A stretch of 64,000 nucleotides of DNA from Mesorhizobium muleiense (GTDB lineage: Bacteria > Pseudomonadota > Alphaproteobacteria > Rhizobiales > Rhizobiaceae), in assembly GCF_900099905.1 (NCBI RefSeq), contig NZ_FNEE01000001.1:173091-237090 (forward strand). The letters run 5' to 3'. Numbering within the stretch: the stretch's first letter is position 1; each line of letters starts with the position of its first letter. Below are positions 28,332 to 37,375 of this stretch, in pieces. The notes beneath the pieces are model-generated. The model was given only the letters and a program-made list of their open reading frames with translations. It was not told the origin of the DNA and did no database searches. The position numbers and the translations under genes are program-made.

Positions 28332-28466
28332 CTACTCGACCTTGAGGGAAATCCTATCGGCTAGGGGCGTCGTGCCGAGCTTCAGGAAAGTGTCGATGTG
28401 ACTTCCGCCGCAGGAGCGGCAAACCTGCTCGGTTACAGAGCCTGCACCAGCAATCATCATGGCCAT
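28332..28466 (-). pseudogene. N-terminal fragment of the NDP-sugar C-methyltransferase
   Basis: A 44-codon frame matches the start of the 19522-20775 gene almost residue for residue: M-x-M-M, S-V-T-E-x-x-C-R-S-C-G-G, then T-F-L-x-x-G-x-T-P-L-A-D-R. A few foreign residues and a stop follow. The remaining 370 residues are missing, so the duplication ended inside this gene. It is in the same relative place and orientation (just 3' of the epimerase gene) as the full copy is to the chimeric remnant at 20786. Confidence 0.85.
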
Positions 28467-28485
28467 GGCTCCCGGCTGTGTTTGT

Positions 28486-29529
28486 TCAAACCGCTACCGC
28501 TAACTGCGACGTGCGGCGCAGATCGGTATCCAGTTCGCCATCTTGGATCAGCTTCTGCACATGGGCGATGCGCTTGAACCGCTCGCCCTCGAAATCCCCA
28601 AGTGCAAGGCCCGCCGCGCGAAATGTGTGATAGAGCTGTTCGATACCGCGCCGCGCGGTCCATTGCGGCTTAAACCCGTGCAGGCGGCGACCAATATAGG
28701 TGCAGTCGACGCGATAGCACCGTTTGTCTGGCCCGGCGTCGGGCGCGAACTTCACCCGGCTGTCGGGAACGATCGTTTGCACCAACTCCGCGATCTCCCG
28801 AATCTGATAGTTTTCCGTGGTCAAGCCGACATTGAATGCCTCGTTGTGGACCAGCTCTCGCTCGGCCTCGAGTACCGCGATATAGGCCAGCGCAATGTCT
28901 TCCACATGGACGATCGGACGCCATGGCGAACCGTCGCTCTTGAGATAGACCAGGCCGGTCGTGTAGGCCCAGGCGGTCAGGTTGTTGACCACCAGATCGA
29001 AGCGGATGCGAGGCGACAGGCCGTAGGCAGTGGAAGCACGCAGGAATGTCGGGCTGAACGATCGATCCGCCATCGGCGCGACCGCTCGCTCCACATTTGC
29101 CTTTGAGGCGCCGTAAGGCGTAACCGGGTTGAAGGGAGCATCTTCAGTTAGAAAGCTGTCGCCGGCCGCGCCGTAATTGCTGCAAGAGGAGGCATACAGG
29201 AACCGCTGGACGCCGGCGGCCTTGGCGAGCTGCGCAAGCCTTACCGAAGCGCCGCAGTTGATTTCCTCGGTAAGCAGGGGTCGGTAGTCCCCCAACGGAT
29301 CGTTTGACAGTCCGGCGAGATGGATGATCGCGTCGAAGCCGGCGACGTCGTCGATTTCGATGTCGCGGATGTCTTTCTCGATCGTCGGCACTTCGGCCAA
29401 CGTCCCTACGAAAGTGCATGACCGGAAGATGTCGCTGTCTAGGCCGGTGACGTCATGGCCGCGTTCAAGCAGCATCGGAGTCAGGACGGAACCGATGTAG
29501 CCGAGGTGGCCTGTAACCAGAACTTTCAT
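28486..29529 (-). CDS. NAD-dependent epimerase/dehydratase, sugar-nucleotide type
   Basis: A 347-residue extended SDR: V-L-V-T-G-H-L-G-Y-I-G-S at residues 3-14, L-Y-A-S-S-C-S-N-Y-G, then Y-G-A-S-K with the catalytic Tyr and Lys. R-P-I-V-H-V-E-D-I lies in the substrate region. Its start lies inside the end of rfbF (65-base overlap), so the two are tightly coupled. It presumably works on a CDP- or related sugar after RfbF, for example as reductase or epimerase of a keto-deoxysugar. Its C-terminus also appears fused in the relic at 20786. Confidence 0.86.
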   Translation of the reverse strand: MKVLVTGHLGYIGSVLTPMLLERGHDVTGLDSDIFRSCTFVGTLAEVPTIEKDIRDIEIDDVAGFDAIIHLAGLSNDPLGDYRPLLTEEINCGASVRLAQLAKAAGVQRFLYASSCSNYGAAGDSFLTEDAPFNPVTPYGASKANVERAVAPMADRSFSPTFLRASTAYGLSPRIRFDLVVNNLTAWAYTTGLVYLKSDGSPWRPIVHVEDIALAYIAVLEAERELVHNEAFNVGLTTENYQIREIAELVQTIVPDSRVKFAPDAGPDKRCYRVDCTYIGRRLHGFKPQWTARRGIEQLYHTFRAAGLALGDFEGERFKRIAHVQKLIQDGELDTDLRRTSQLAVAV

Positions 29530-30304
29530 CGATCGATTCCCATGTTTTCCAGGGCGCTTGCCCGCTGTCCCACAATTTTTGAAGGAGATGCTTTTCGCGG
29601 ATGGTGTCCATGCATTGCCAGAAGGATTCGTGGCGATATGCCATCAGTTGGCCGTCAGTCGCGAGCCGCTGCATTGGCGCGTGTTCGAACATGACATCGT
29701 CGCCGTCGATATAGTCCTTTATGCCCGGCTCGAGCACGAAGAAGGCGCCATTGATCCACCCCTCTGAGGCCTGTGGCTTTTCCGTGAAGTCGACGACGCG
29801 ATGGCCATCGAATTCGATGTGCCCGTAGCGTGCTGGCGGACGCACCGCCGTCATCGTTGCAAGCTTGCCATGCGATTTGTGGAAGGCGATCAGCCTATCA
29901 AGGTTGACGTCCGAAACGCCATCGCCCCAGGTGAGCATGAACGTCTCGTCGCCCATCCAGTCGATCAGGCGTTTTATGCGGCCGCCCGTCAGCGTATTCA
30001 GTCCCGTCTCCACAAGATCGACGGACCAGTCAGGCAGCGAGTTCGAGTGGCGCTTGACGCTTCCCGATGCGGCATTGACAGTCAAGCTGCCATCGAATGC
30101 GACATAGTCGCTGAACCAGCGTTTGATGTATTCGCCCTTGTATCCCAGCGCGACGGCGAATTCGCGGTGTCCATAGGCATAATAATGCATCATGATATGC
30201 CAAAGGATCGGCTTTGCTCCGATTTCGACCATTGGTTTCGGCCGGATCTCGGTTTCTTCCGCCAGCCGTGTTCCCAGTCCGCCAGCAAGAATTCCTACCT
30301 TCAT
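29465..30304 (-). CDS. rfbF: Glucose-1-phosphate cytidylyltransferase
   Basis: A 279-residue nucleotidyltransferase with the signature G-G-L-G-T-R-L-A-E-E-T (8-18), K-P-M-V-E-I-G, the D-G-V-S-D metal-binding motif and E-F-K/W-like C-terminal helix. It makes CDP-glucose from CTP and glucose-1-phosphate, the first step to CDP-linked 3,6-dideoxy or branched sugars. The reading frame continues about 22 residues past the usual end (near A-P-W-K-T-W), which creates the 65-base overlap with the epimerase. No CDP-glucose 4,6-dehydratase is visible in the window. Divergent from the deacetylase gene across 89 bp. Confidence 0.9.
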   Translation of the reverse strand: MKVGILAGGLGTRLAEETEIRPKPMVEIGAKPILWHIMMHYYAYGHREFAVALGYKGEYIKRWFSDYVAFDGSLTVNAASGSVKRHSNSLPDWSVDLVETGLNTLTGGRIKRLIDWMGDETFMLTWGDGVSDVNLDRLIAFHKSHGKLATMTAVRPPARYGHIEFDGHRVVDFTEKPQASEGWINGAFFVLEPGIKDYIDGDDVMFEHAPMQRLATDGQLMAYRHESFWQCMDTIREKHLLQKLWDSGQAPWKTWESIDESSGYRPPRLHRFRPDSDAA

Positions 30305-30393
30305 TGTTTTCTCACCCCAATCGCCTACAGTGTTTTGCTACCATGCGCAGGTCGGGTTGAACCACACCGAAGAAGGGATGATCGGAACCATCG

Positions 30394-31218
30394 ATGCATG
30401 ACGTCAGGCATACGATTGGCGCTATGCTCGATAGAGCGATGTGTAACCAGTCTCATCCATTCGACTTAGCAGACTGGCAGGCATCGGCGGTCATCATCGC
30501 ACCCCATCCCGATGATGAAACGCTGGGATGTGGAGGGGTCGCCAGCAAGAAGCTTAGCTCGGGCGCCGATGTCCAGTTTATTTTCGTCACCGACGGCTCG
30601 GCGTCGCATGCAAATCGGGTTGAGGGCCAGGCCCTACGGATCATCCGTGAGGGCGAAGCGATCGAGGCGGTTTGCCGGTTGGGCGGATCTGCTGATCGGG
30701 TGAGATTTCTGCGAGTTCCCGACGGCATGGCTAAGCATCATGTCGGCAAGATCGCAGACGCGATCGCTGAGTTGCTTTTCGCTTGGCAACCACAGAGCGT
30801 GTTCGTCACCCATGCAAAAGAGCCGCCGGCGGACCATGTTGCCACCAATCTTGGCGCGCGAGGCGCGCTGCAACTGTATGGCCGGCGCGTGACCGTGTTC
30901 GAATATCCCGTCTGGTACTGGTATCAGTGGCCGTGGGTTCGTCTGCACGATCGAGTGCTTGGATTCAATCGCACCGCATTGCGGCAAACGGTCCGGACCC
31001 TTGCCGGCTTGCGCGGCGTTAAGATGTTCAACTCCCACGCTTTTATCGGCGACGTGATAGATGTAAAACGTCACGCGCTGGCGGCTCACCGGTCCCAGAT
31101 GGAGCGGCCGACGGGACTCGACGACTGGCCTATCCTGGCGGACGTAGGTGGGGGCGATTTGCTGAATCGGCTGCTGAGCGAGCACGAGATGTTCACGCGA
31201 TACGAGCTTAATGCGTGA
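30394..31218 (+). CDS. PIG-L family (LmbE-like) zinc-dependent deacetylase
   Basis: A 274-residue protein with the metal-binding A-P-H-P-D-D-E-T-L-G-C-G-G motif near residue 36 and a second site V-T-H-A-K-E-P-P-A-D-H near 140. These are the conserved features of N-acetyl-sugar deacetylases. The upstream ATG is supported by comparison with the broken copy at 21159, which has the same ten codons of spacing before M-L-D. It probably removes N-acetyl groups from a sugar of the polysaccharide or its precursor. It reads divergently from rfbF and into the lipoprotein relic. Confidence 0.85.
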   Translation: MHDVRHTIGAMLDRAMCNQSHPFDLADWQASAVIIAPHPDDETLGCGGVASKKLSSGADVQFIFVTDGSASHANRVEGQALRIIREGEAIEAVCRLGGSADRVRFLRVPDGMAKHHVGKIADAIAELLFAWQPQSVFVTHAKEPPADHVATNLGARGALQLYGRRVTVFEYPVWYWYQWPWVRLHDRVLGFNRTALRQTVRTLAGLRGVKMFNSHAFIGDVIDVKRHALAAHRSQMERPTGLDDWPILADVGGGDLLNRLLSEHEMFTRYELNA

Positions 31219-32375
31219 ACGTAGGCGGCCTGAAGCGTCTCGGGAGGAAGTCGGCGGTTGGCCATGACCTGTTCGGGTTCGACCCAAAGCTGCGGTGCGG
31301 CTTCGATCCCTCTGCGACTTTACTTGCGGCCCGTTTTGGATGCGCCGCCGTTCCATCCAAGACAGAGCCTCGGGTCCGTTCTGGTATCGCCGGCCGGCCG
31401 ATCCCTGGCAAGGTGAATGGGAACAGATACGGCTCGGCGAGGGAGTGGATGCGATCGCGGCAATCGATGTTGACGACTGACGCGCGGAAGTGATCGCCCA
31501 GCAAGGCGGGGCGAGACACTGAACCTGGCGTGGCTTCAGGCGCAGCAGGCGTCAGCGCGGGGCTTTGAGGAACGTGCAATCGGCGAGGCCGGCAGCCACG
31601 AGCTCGGGGCTCAGGGCCATGCACTGGCGCAGATCGTCGAAGGCGGCCGAGCTTGCGGTCGCAAGCGGTGCGGAGTGTTACTTTCCCATCCCCACGACAC
31701 GGCGGCGGGGGGGGCCGCTAACCCGCATTTGCCCTGAGGCCTCCGACGAGGGGATCGCGTTCGCCTATATCGACGGCGACATCCTGCTCGACCTTGCGGC
31801 CCGCAAAGGAGATCGCATGGTGGGGCAATCCGGGGATGGCTCTGCCGACTGGCGGCGCCGCGACGTCGCCAATGTCCCCAACATAGTCTATCCGGACCGC
31901 GTGGCGGTCGCCGATCTGGACGGCGACGGACAAACCGACATCGTCGTGAGTGAAGAAAACGGGCAGGCCGACCACGCAAAGGCCTATTGGTGGCGCAATC
32001 CCGGCGACATCAACCAAAACTGGGAGCAGCAGGAAATCACCTCGCGCGGCTCGCTCAACAGTCTTTCGGTGGCCGATATGAATGACGACGGCCGGCCGGA
32101 CCTCGTCATGGGCGAGCACCGCGGCGCCCTGCGCCTTTCGCTCTGGCGCAATTTGGGCGGCGGGCGGTTCATCGAGCAGGTGGTCGACGAGGGCGTCGAG
32201 AGCCATCTCGGCGCCCGAACGCGACCTCGACGGCGACGGCGATCGTGAGATCGTTTCGATCGGGTGGGGATGCTCCCCACGCGATCCATATCTTGCGCAA
32301 CGATGCCACCGTTCCATCGGACCGGGAGGCCGGGCAGGTACCCCAAAGATGAGATATGGCCCGACAATCGGAGTA
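31219..32375 (+). pseudogene. FG-GAP/VCBS lipoprotein, degraded duplicate
   Basis: The start codon equivalent and the first 1.3 kb of the gene are lost. Recognisable sequence begins near 31375 (P-F-W-Y-R-x-P) and continues through E-G-V-D-A-x-A-A, a stop near 31480, more frame changes, then a long clean stretch with D-L-D-G-D-G-Q-T-D-I-V and D-M-N-D-D-G-R-P-D-L-V. It ends with a frameshift near 32220. It matches the C-terminal half of the intact gene at 21905. Confidence 0.85.
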
Positions 32376-32394
32376 GCGATCAGCCGGAGGGAGT

Positions 32395-33258
32395 ATGAGC
32401 CGGCGACCGTTGTCGGGCTCGATCCCGAGCGCACAATCTGTCACCTTCGCGGCGAGCGGCATGGGCTGGCCCCGTCCCGAGGCGTCGCAAAATGGGGAAG
32501 AGCGCGTGACATTGACGGCAAGGTTCCTCAGCGTGTTCGGCGACGCGCGCGTCATAGCCAAGGGCGAGGCCGCCGGTCTCAAGCTCGTGGCGAAGCGCGC
32601 CGACCCCAACTTTGTTCGCGGCACCTACGAGCCGCCCATCCAACAGGCGATCGCGGCAAACCTGGCGCCTGGGGACGCCTTTTTCGACATCGGCGCGAAT
32701 ATAGGTTTCTTCAGCCTCATCGCCGCGCGCCGCGTCGGGCCGCGCGGCCAAGTCTATGCGTTCGAACCTGTTCCCCGCAACGCCGCCGCTGTCGCAGAAA
32801 GTGCACGGCTCAGTGGGTTCGACACGATACGGGTGTTTGCCGAAGCCGCCGGCGCCACATCCGGCCGTGGCCAGCTTCTGCTCGCCCATCACATCGGCGG
32901 CGCCGCGCTTGCCTCGGCGGGAGCACCGCCGGACATGAGTGGCCGGCTGGAGGTCAGCATAGTCGCTATCGACGATGCCATCGCCCACCGAGGCCTCAGG
33001 CCGCCCTCGCTGGTCAAGATCGACGTGGAAGGCGCCGAAATCGACGTCCTGGGCGGTATGACGGAGACGCTGCGGAGTCACCGTCCGAAGGTGATTTATG
33101 AGGTCGACGATGCAACGCGCGAGGGGCTCGACCGCAAGGCCCGAAAGATCGCGGAACTCCTGACTGCTTCCGGCTACGCATTGAAACCGCTGCCAGCCTC
33201 CTATGGCAATGGCGAATGGCGGGTCGAACACGTCTTGGCGCAGCCGGTGGGCGCTTAA
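32395..33258 (+). CDS. FkbM-family methyltransferase
   Basis: A 287-residue protein. The FkbM core runs from F-F-D-I-G-A-N-I-G-F-F-S (SAM loop, near residue 98) through Y-A-F-E-P-V-P-R-N to L-V-K-I-D-V-E-G-A-E, all family hallmarks. These enzymes O-methylate sugars and other hydroxyl groups. ATG 32395 has GGAGGGAG three bases upstream; the first 40 residues look unstructured, so a later start is possible. It follows the lipoprotein relic and is not duplicated beside copy A. Confidence 0.85.
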   Translation: MSRRPLSGSIPSAQSVTFAASGMGWPRPEASQNGEERVTLTARFLSVFGDARVIAKGEAAGLKLVAKRADPNFVRGTYEPPIQQAIAANLAPGDAFFDIGANIGFFSLIAARRVGPRGQVYAFEPVPRNAAAVAESARLSGFDTIRVFAEAAGATSGRGQLLLAHHIGGAALASAGAPPDMSGRLEVSIVAIDDAIAHRGLRPPSLVKIDVEGAEIDVLGGMTETLRSHRPKVIYEVDDATREGLDRKARKIAELLTASGYALKPLPASYGNGEWRVEHVLAQPVGA

Positions 33259-33396
33259 GAACTGGATTTGCGGCGTCATGGCAGGGATTCCACGCAGGGA
33301 CAGCAAGCCTGATCAACGGGACAAGCGAGGCAGTGCGCGACTTCTGTCCGGGACTGCGACACGACATCGATGCCTTGAAGAATCTCGTACGACGAC

Positions 33397-35496
33397 GTGA
33401 GGAGGGTCTTGTTGTTGCACCGTCATGACTGGGTAGAAACTGCTGAAGAGGCTGGGTCCGGAGTTGCCCGGCCGGAGGTTCTTGTCGCAGACGATTTTCA
33501 GGATGAACGCGCCCGCGGTGCGGTAATTGGCACCTTGGCAGTCAAGGGAGGCGTCAGGCGAGGACGCGACATCGAACGCCAGATCGCGATCGATCACGGC
33601 GCACTTCGTTTCCAGCCGCTCGTCAGGCCAGGTTGGGGCCGGCAAGGGATCTCCTATGGTCCCTTTCAGCGAGAGGCTGGTCTGGTGCTATTGGTCTCGA
33701 TCACCAACGGCCACAACACATCGCAGGGATCGCCATTGCCTGATGACCTCGCCAGGCGAGTCTACCGTTGGCTGCGAGGACCCGGCATTGATCCATGGCC
33801 CGGCCGTCTGGTTTCCCTGATACGTGCGCCGCGAAAGAGGCTCACCCTTCGCCGTTTTTGGTGGTGGACGCTTAGCACCTCCAGAACCTACCGGGGACCG
33901 AACATCGACGAGAACCTGGCTGTCGGTTGGTTCCCCAGTGAGGCGCCGATTAATCCCGTGGAAGAGGGCTGCGGCTTTGTCGTTCATGCCGCCGAAGGCG
34001 AAAACGGCGAGCTGTGGGCTCGTGTAGGAAAGCAATGCCTGAGTGCGTTTCGGCGCCTAAAGAACGTTCATGTCTATTATGTCGTGGCGTTGCGAGAGCA
34101 GGGCGCTGTCTATTATGCGGCCGCCGACCAAAAAGCCCACGGTCTTGCCGCTTTTCCGATGATGCGTCCGATCGCGATCGATCCTTTCAACAAGGACGAA
34201 AAGCTGTTTGCGGGTGTTCATCAGTCGGCACTTGGCCAGATCGGGTTTCGGGTCGACACACGCGTCCAAGCGGTTCAAGTCGGGCGGATACCTGAATTTT
34301 CGACGCTGTTTGGCACCGCCCACGCTGCCGATGCACTCGTCGAAGGCTGGCCGGGGCAAATCGCTGCAATCGGGGGGCGGTGGCATTTTTCGCAGGACGC
34401 TGGCGATAACCTATCCGTCGTCGATCCTGGTCGCCCTTCAGGATTGATCCACGGACTGCTGGCAATTGGCGCGATCTCGGATGTGTGTGGTCTTGTCTGT
34501 CGGTTTCGGGACAACGACAATTTCTGGGTGCTGAAACTGTCGACGCTCGGATGGACCTTGGTGCGCAAGCAATCGGGCAAAGAGATTACGATCGCGACCG
34601 GTACGGAACACGCTTTGCGCAAGTGTTCTATCCATTCGGTCCAGATTCTTGACTGGAACGGTCAGCTGAGCTGCTTTCTTGACGGAGTTCGCCTCTTCGA
34701 ATCGTCTGTCAATGCCGATTCAGTTGAAAACGCTTCAGGGGTAGGTATATGGAAAAGCTTCGACAGCGAGCCGCGCTGGCATAATTTCGAGGCTCATCCT
34801 TGCGAAGTTCCCATCCCATTGATGGCGCCTCTGGAGGCGCCTTGGAACCAACTCGGAGCAAGCCTGTCCTACGCCGACGGCTTTGCCGGTATTGCCGGCG
34901 AACTGGATCGCCGCACGTCGGAGCTGGGCGACGGACAATGGGTGAGAACACTGGGCACCGGGGTCATCGACGTCGACGGGCTGGGCAGCGCCCGTGTGCG
35001 CGCGAGCGTGGACAGACCGAACCCGGGTCGAACATTCTATTCGCTGCCATGGGATCTACCGGGATTCGCCGATCTCGAGGTCACAATCGAGCCTCCTGGG
35101 GAGCGCCGAGGACAAGATCAGCGCAGCCGGGCAGGACTGGTCTTCTGGCAAGACAGCGACAACTACGTTTGTGTCACGACCTGGCTCGACGATGTCCACC
35201 AGGGTGCTTCGATTTCGGTGTTCATCAAGCGGCTCGGCTTTGAGGAACTTTATGACGCGGTTTGGACCAATGTGGCGGACAAGGTCGTTTGGGGAAAACG
35301 CTTTTGCATGCGCGTTGCATTCGACGGAAATCGGTTTGCGATCCTGATCGACGACGAACTGGTGATGCAGCGAAGCCTCACCGACATCTATCCCGACGAC
35401 GCTGCCCTTCAAATTTTGCGGGTCGGGCTCGCCGTCAACTGGGAATGGGAAGATGACACGGGCTCGGTGTTCACGTCGTTCAAGGCCCGGCGCTGA
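33397..35496 (+). CDS. Large protein with tandem concanavalin-like beta-sandwich segments, function unknown
   Basis: Up to 699 residues from GTG 33397; TTG codons at 33409-33417 sit just after GAGGAGG and are alternative starts. I do not recognise a named family. Two similar C-terminal segments (about 325-480 and 500-699) each have the flow of a LamG/concanavalin-like domain: F-R-D-N-D-N-F-W-V-L-K and W-Q-D-S-D-N-Y-V-C-V are equivalent positions. The first 300 residues may hold a third. There is no signal peptide or membrane segment. Carbohydrate recognition on the cytoplasmic side of polysaccharide assembly is a guess. Confidence 0.6.
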   Translation: MRRVLLLHRHDWVETAEEAGSGVARPEVLVADDFQDERARGAVIGTLAVKGGVRRGRDIERQIAIDHGALRFQPLVRPGWGRQGISYGPFQREAGLVLLVSITNGHNTSQGSPLPDDLARRVYRWLRGPGIDPWPGRLVSLIRAPRKRLTLRRFWWWTLSTSRTYRGPNIDENLAVGWFPSEAPINPVEEGCGFVVHAAEGENGELWARVGKQCLSAFRRLKNVHVYYVVALREQGAVYYAAADQKAHGLAAFPMMRPIAIDPFNKDEKLFAGVHQSALGQIGFRVDTRVQAVQVGRIPEFSTLFGTAHAADALVEGWPGQIAAIGGRWHFSQDAGDNLSVVDPGRPSGLIHGLLAIGAISDVCGLVCRFRDNDNFWVLKLSTLGWTLVRKQSGKEITIATGTEHALRKCSIHSVQILDWNGQLSCFLDGVRLFESSVNADSVENASGVGIWKSFDSEPRWHNFEAHPCEVPIPLMAPLEAPWNQLGASLSYADGFAGIAGELDRRTSELGDGQWVRTLGTGVIDVDGLGSARVRASVDRPNPGRTFYSLPWDLPGFADLEVTIEPPGERRGQDQRSRAGLVFWQDSDNYVCVTTWLDDVHQGASISVFIKRLGFEELYDAVWTNVADKVVWGKRFCMRVAFDGNRFAILIDDELVMQRSLTDIYPDDAALQILRVGLAVNWEWEDDTGSVFTSFKARR

Positions 35497-36036
35497 GCGA
35501 AAAAAGGTTTTCGTTTTCCAAGCCGTGAGCGGTGGTTGACGATTGTCTTGTCCCGGGTCGACTGGGCTATTTTTTCCCATGCAGAGATCGGCGACGCGCG
35601 GCTCCCCGGCTTCCGACTTCATTGCTTGACTCAGGATCGGCGAGAAGGCGGACGTTGCGTTCGAACGTGCGGCCGGATCATTTTTTTCGTTAATTCGATT
35701 CTCCATGCAACTGAGAAATGTTTGCAGAAGGCTGATGTGAGAACGCCGGTGTCGCCCGAAGCCAGACGAGGGCACGGTTTGGCCCATCGCGGGCGCGGCA
35801 TGTTCGTCTGACATGGATCCACCTTGGCGGAGACTTTCACGTTAACACCGCCGTAGCCGGCCAAAGCTGGTGCTTTTGTTCGCCTTCGAGGTTGCGCGGA
35901 CGGGTCCGGCCAAGACGTCAGGGTCGAAGCAGCCAACGTCAAGACCGCCAGGCGGCCGCCCTTTGACGCGACCGGCATGCCGCCCCCGATCGACGGCCTC
36001 CGGTTCGAGTCGTTCGATAGGCTCAGCGGACCTTGA
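35497..36036. other. Convergent intergenic region, no gene seen
   Basis: These 540 bp separate the ends of two convergent genes. I find no frame with a ribosome site or motif on either strand, and no classic hairpin followed by a T-run, though T-rich tracts occur near 35570 and 35685. The length is unusual for a convergent gap and may reflect deleted material. Confidence 0.45.
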
Positions 36037-37293
36037 TCAGCGCAGAGCCATTGCGTCCACCTGCAGCATCAGCTCGAGGTAGATTTCAGCGATGGAGCGC
36101 CAGGAATAGCTGAGGGATCTTTTATGGCCTGCCTCGATCAAACGTTGGCGCAAATCCGGATATCGCTGGATGTCGAGTACCGCTCTGGCCCAATGTGCCA
36201 GATCATCCGGATCGGCATAGAGCGCTGCGTCCTGGCAGACCTCGGGGAGGCAAGGCGATGTCGAGGCCACGACCGGGCATCCGATCCTCATGGCTTCGAC
36301 GGCAGGCAACCCGAAACCCTCGATCCTGGACGGAAAAAGAAAGCACAATGCACCCGACAGAGCTTTCTTGAAGTCATCATCGCTGATCCGTCCGAGGAGC
36401 CGGAGATTGCCTGGCTTCGGCTGCGCAAACCGGGAAATCTGCGCTTCGTCGATTTCGCCCGCCATCCACAGGTCCAAGCCCAACGCGTCAAGCAGCGGAG
36501 CAAGCCGGACCAGCAATTCGGCGTTCTTGTATTTTTGATCACGCCCCAGGCATAGCACATAGGGGCGGTCGGGCCGGATTTGCAGCTTCGATCGATCGGC
36601 ATCCCATCGTTCTGCATGGTCGCTGCCGTTATATGTGACGGTGATCTTCTCCTGCGGTGCGATGCCGTATTTGATGAGATGCTGCCGCGAAAGCTGCGAG
36701 ACGGTGGTTATATGTGCAGCCCGTCGGCCAAGGAGCGGAAGAATGAAACGGTGGGCCCATCGGAACCCGCGCCCATAACTCTCCGGCATCAGCCTGGTAT
36801 GCAGGTCGTGGATGCATGCGATTTGCCGTGTCAGCGCCACCGGCGCCAGATTGCAGAAGCTGAGCAACCCGCCCTCAACGTGGCGTGGCAGTTGCATCTG
36901 CACCCAGAACTGCGGAAGGCGCGGTTTGTTGAATTCGGGGACGACCCGAATGCCAATCGCCTGCAGCGGCAATTGCTCCCGACGCGGGACTGCCAGATCA
37001 AGTTCAAGTCCCTGCGCCAACGGATGGCCCTCGTCCAGGAGAGCGTCGAGCGCAAGGGTGACCTCGCGCGCATAGCGGGCAACGCCGTTTGGAGGCAGCG
37101 CGACGAAATCCCCATTTATGGTCCAGCGCCTGGTGCGGCCACCGCAGGGCCCCCCGTCCTCAGCGGGAACCGCCGGAAACGAGCTCTTGCCATACCTCTC
37201 GAATGGAAACGGATCGGTGCCGATTGTCCCGGCCGCCCTGGCGGCCACGGGCGCAGATCTTCCGAAATTTCGCTGTCCCATAAAGTGCACCAT
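36037..37293 (-). CDS. Glycosyltransferase family 4
   Basis: A 418-residue GT-B enzyme. The acceptor half starts W-T-I-N-G-D-F-V-A near residue 57, and the donor half has C-L-G-R-D-Q-K-Y-K-N and E-G-F-G-L-P-A-V-E-A-M-R-I-G, the GT4 E-x7-E signature. It is a paralogue of the gene at 40609, which begins with the same W-T-I-N-G-x-F a few residues in. The 55-residue N-terminal extension here is therefore doubtful and the true start may be later. It stands alone on the minus strand. Confidence 0.85.
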   Translation of the reverse strand: MVHFMGQRNFGRSAPVAARAAGTIGTDPFPFERYGKSSFPAVPAEDGGPCGGRTRRWTINGDFVALPPNGVARYAREVTLALDALLDEGHPLAQGLELDLAVPRREQLPLQAIGIRVVPEFNKPRLPQFWVQMQLPRHVEGGLLSFCNLAPVALTRQIACIHDLHTRLMPESYGRGFRWAHRFILPLLGRRAAHITTVSQLSRQHLIKYGIAPQEKITVTYNGSDHAERWDADRSKLQIRPDRPYVLCLGRDQKYKNAELLVRLAPLLDALGLDLWMAGEIDEAQISRFAQPKPGNLRLLGRISDDDFKKALSGALCFLFPSRIEGFGLPAVEAMRIGCPVVASTSPCLPEVCQDAALYADPDDLAHWARAVLDIQRYPDLRQRLIEAGHKRSLSYSWRSIAEIYLELMLQVDAMALR

Positions 37294-37375
37294 GTCGCGT
37301 GATCCACATTCAACCTAGCATCCGGGAGACAGTGCGAACCTCTGCACCTTCGAAGTATGAGCTTATCCCTTGGCG

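Noticed and set aside
33216..33428. Short frame between the FkbM and beta-sandwich genes
   Set aside because: Starts inside the FkbM gene in another frame; the tail is mildly protein-like but no ribosome site or family could be seen.
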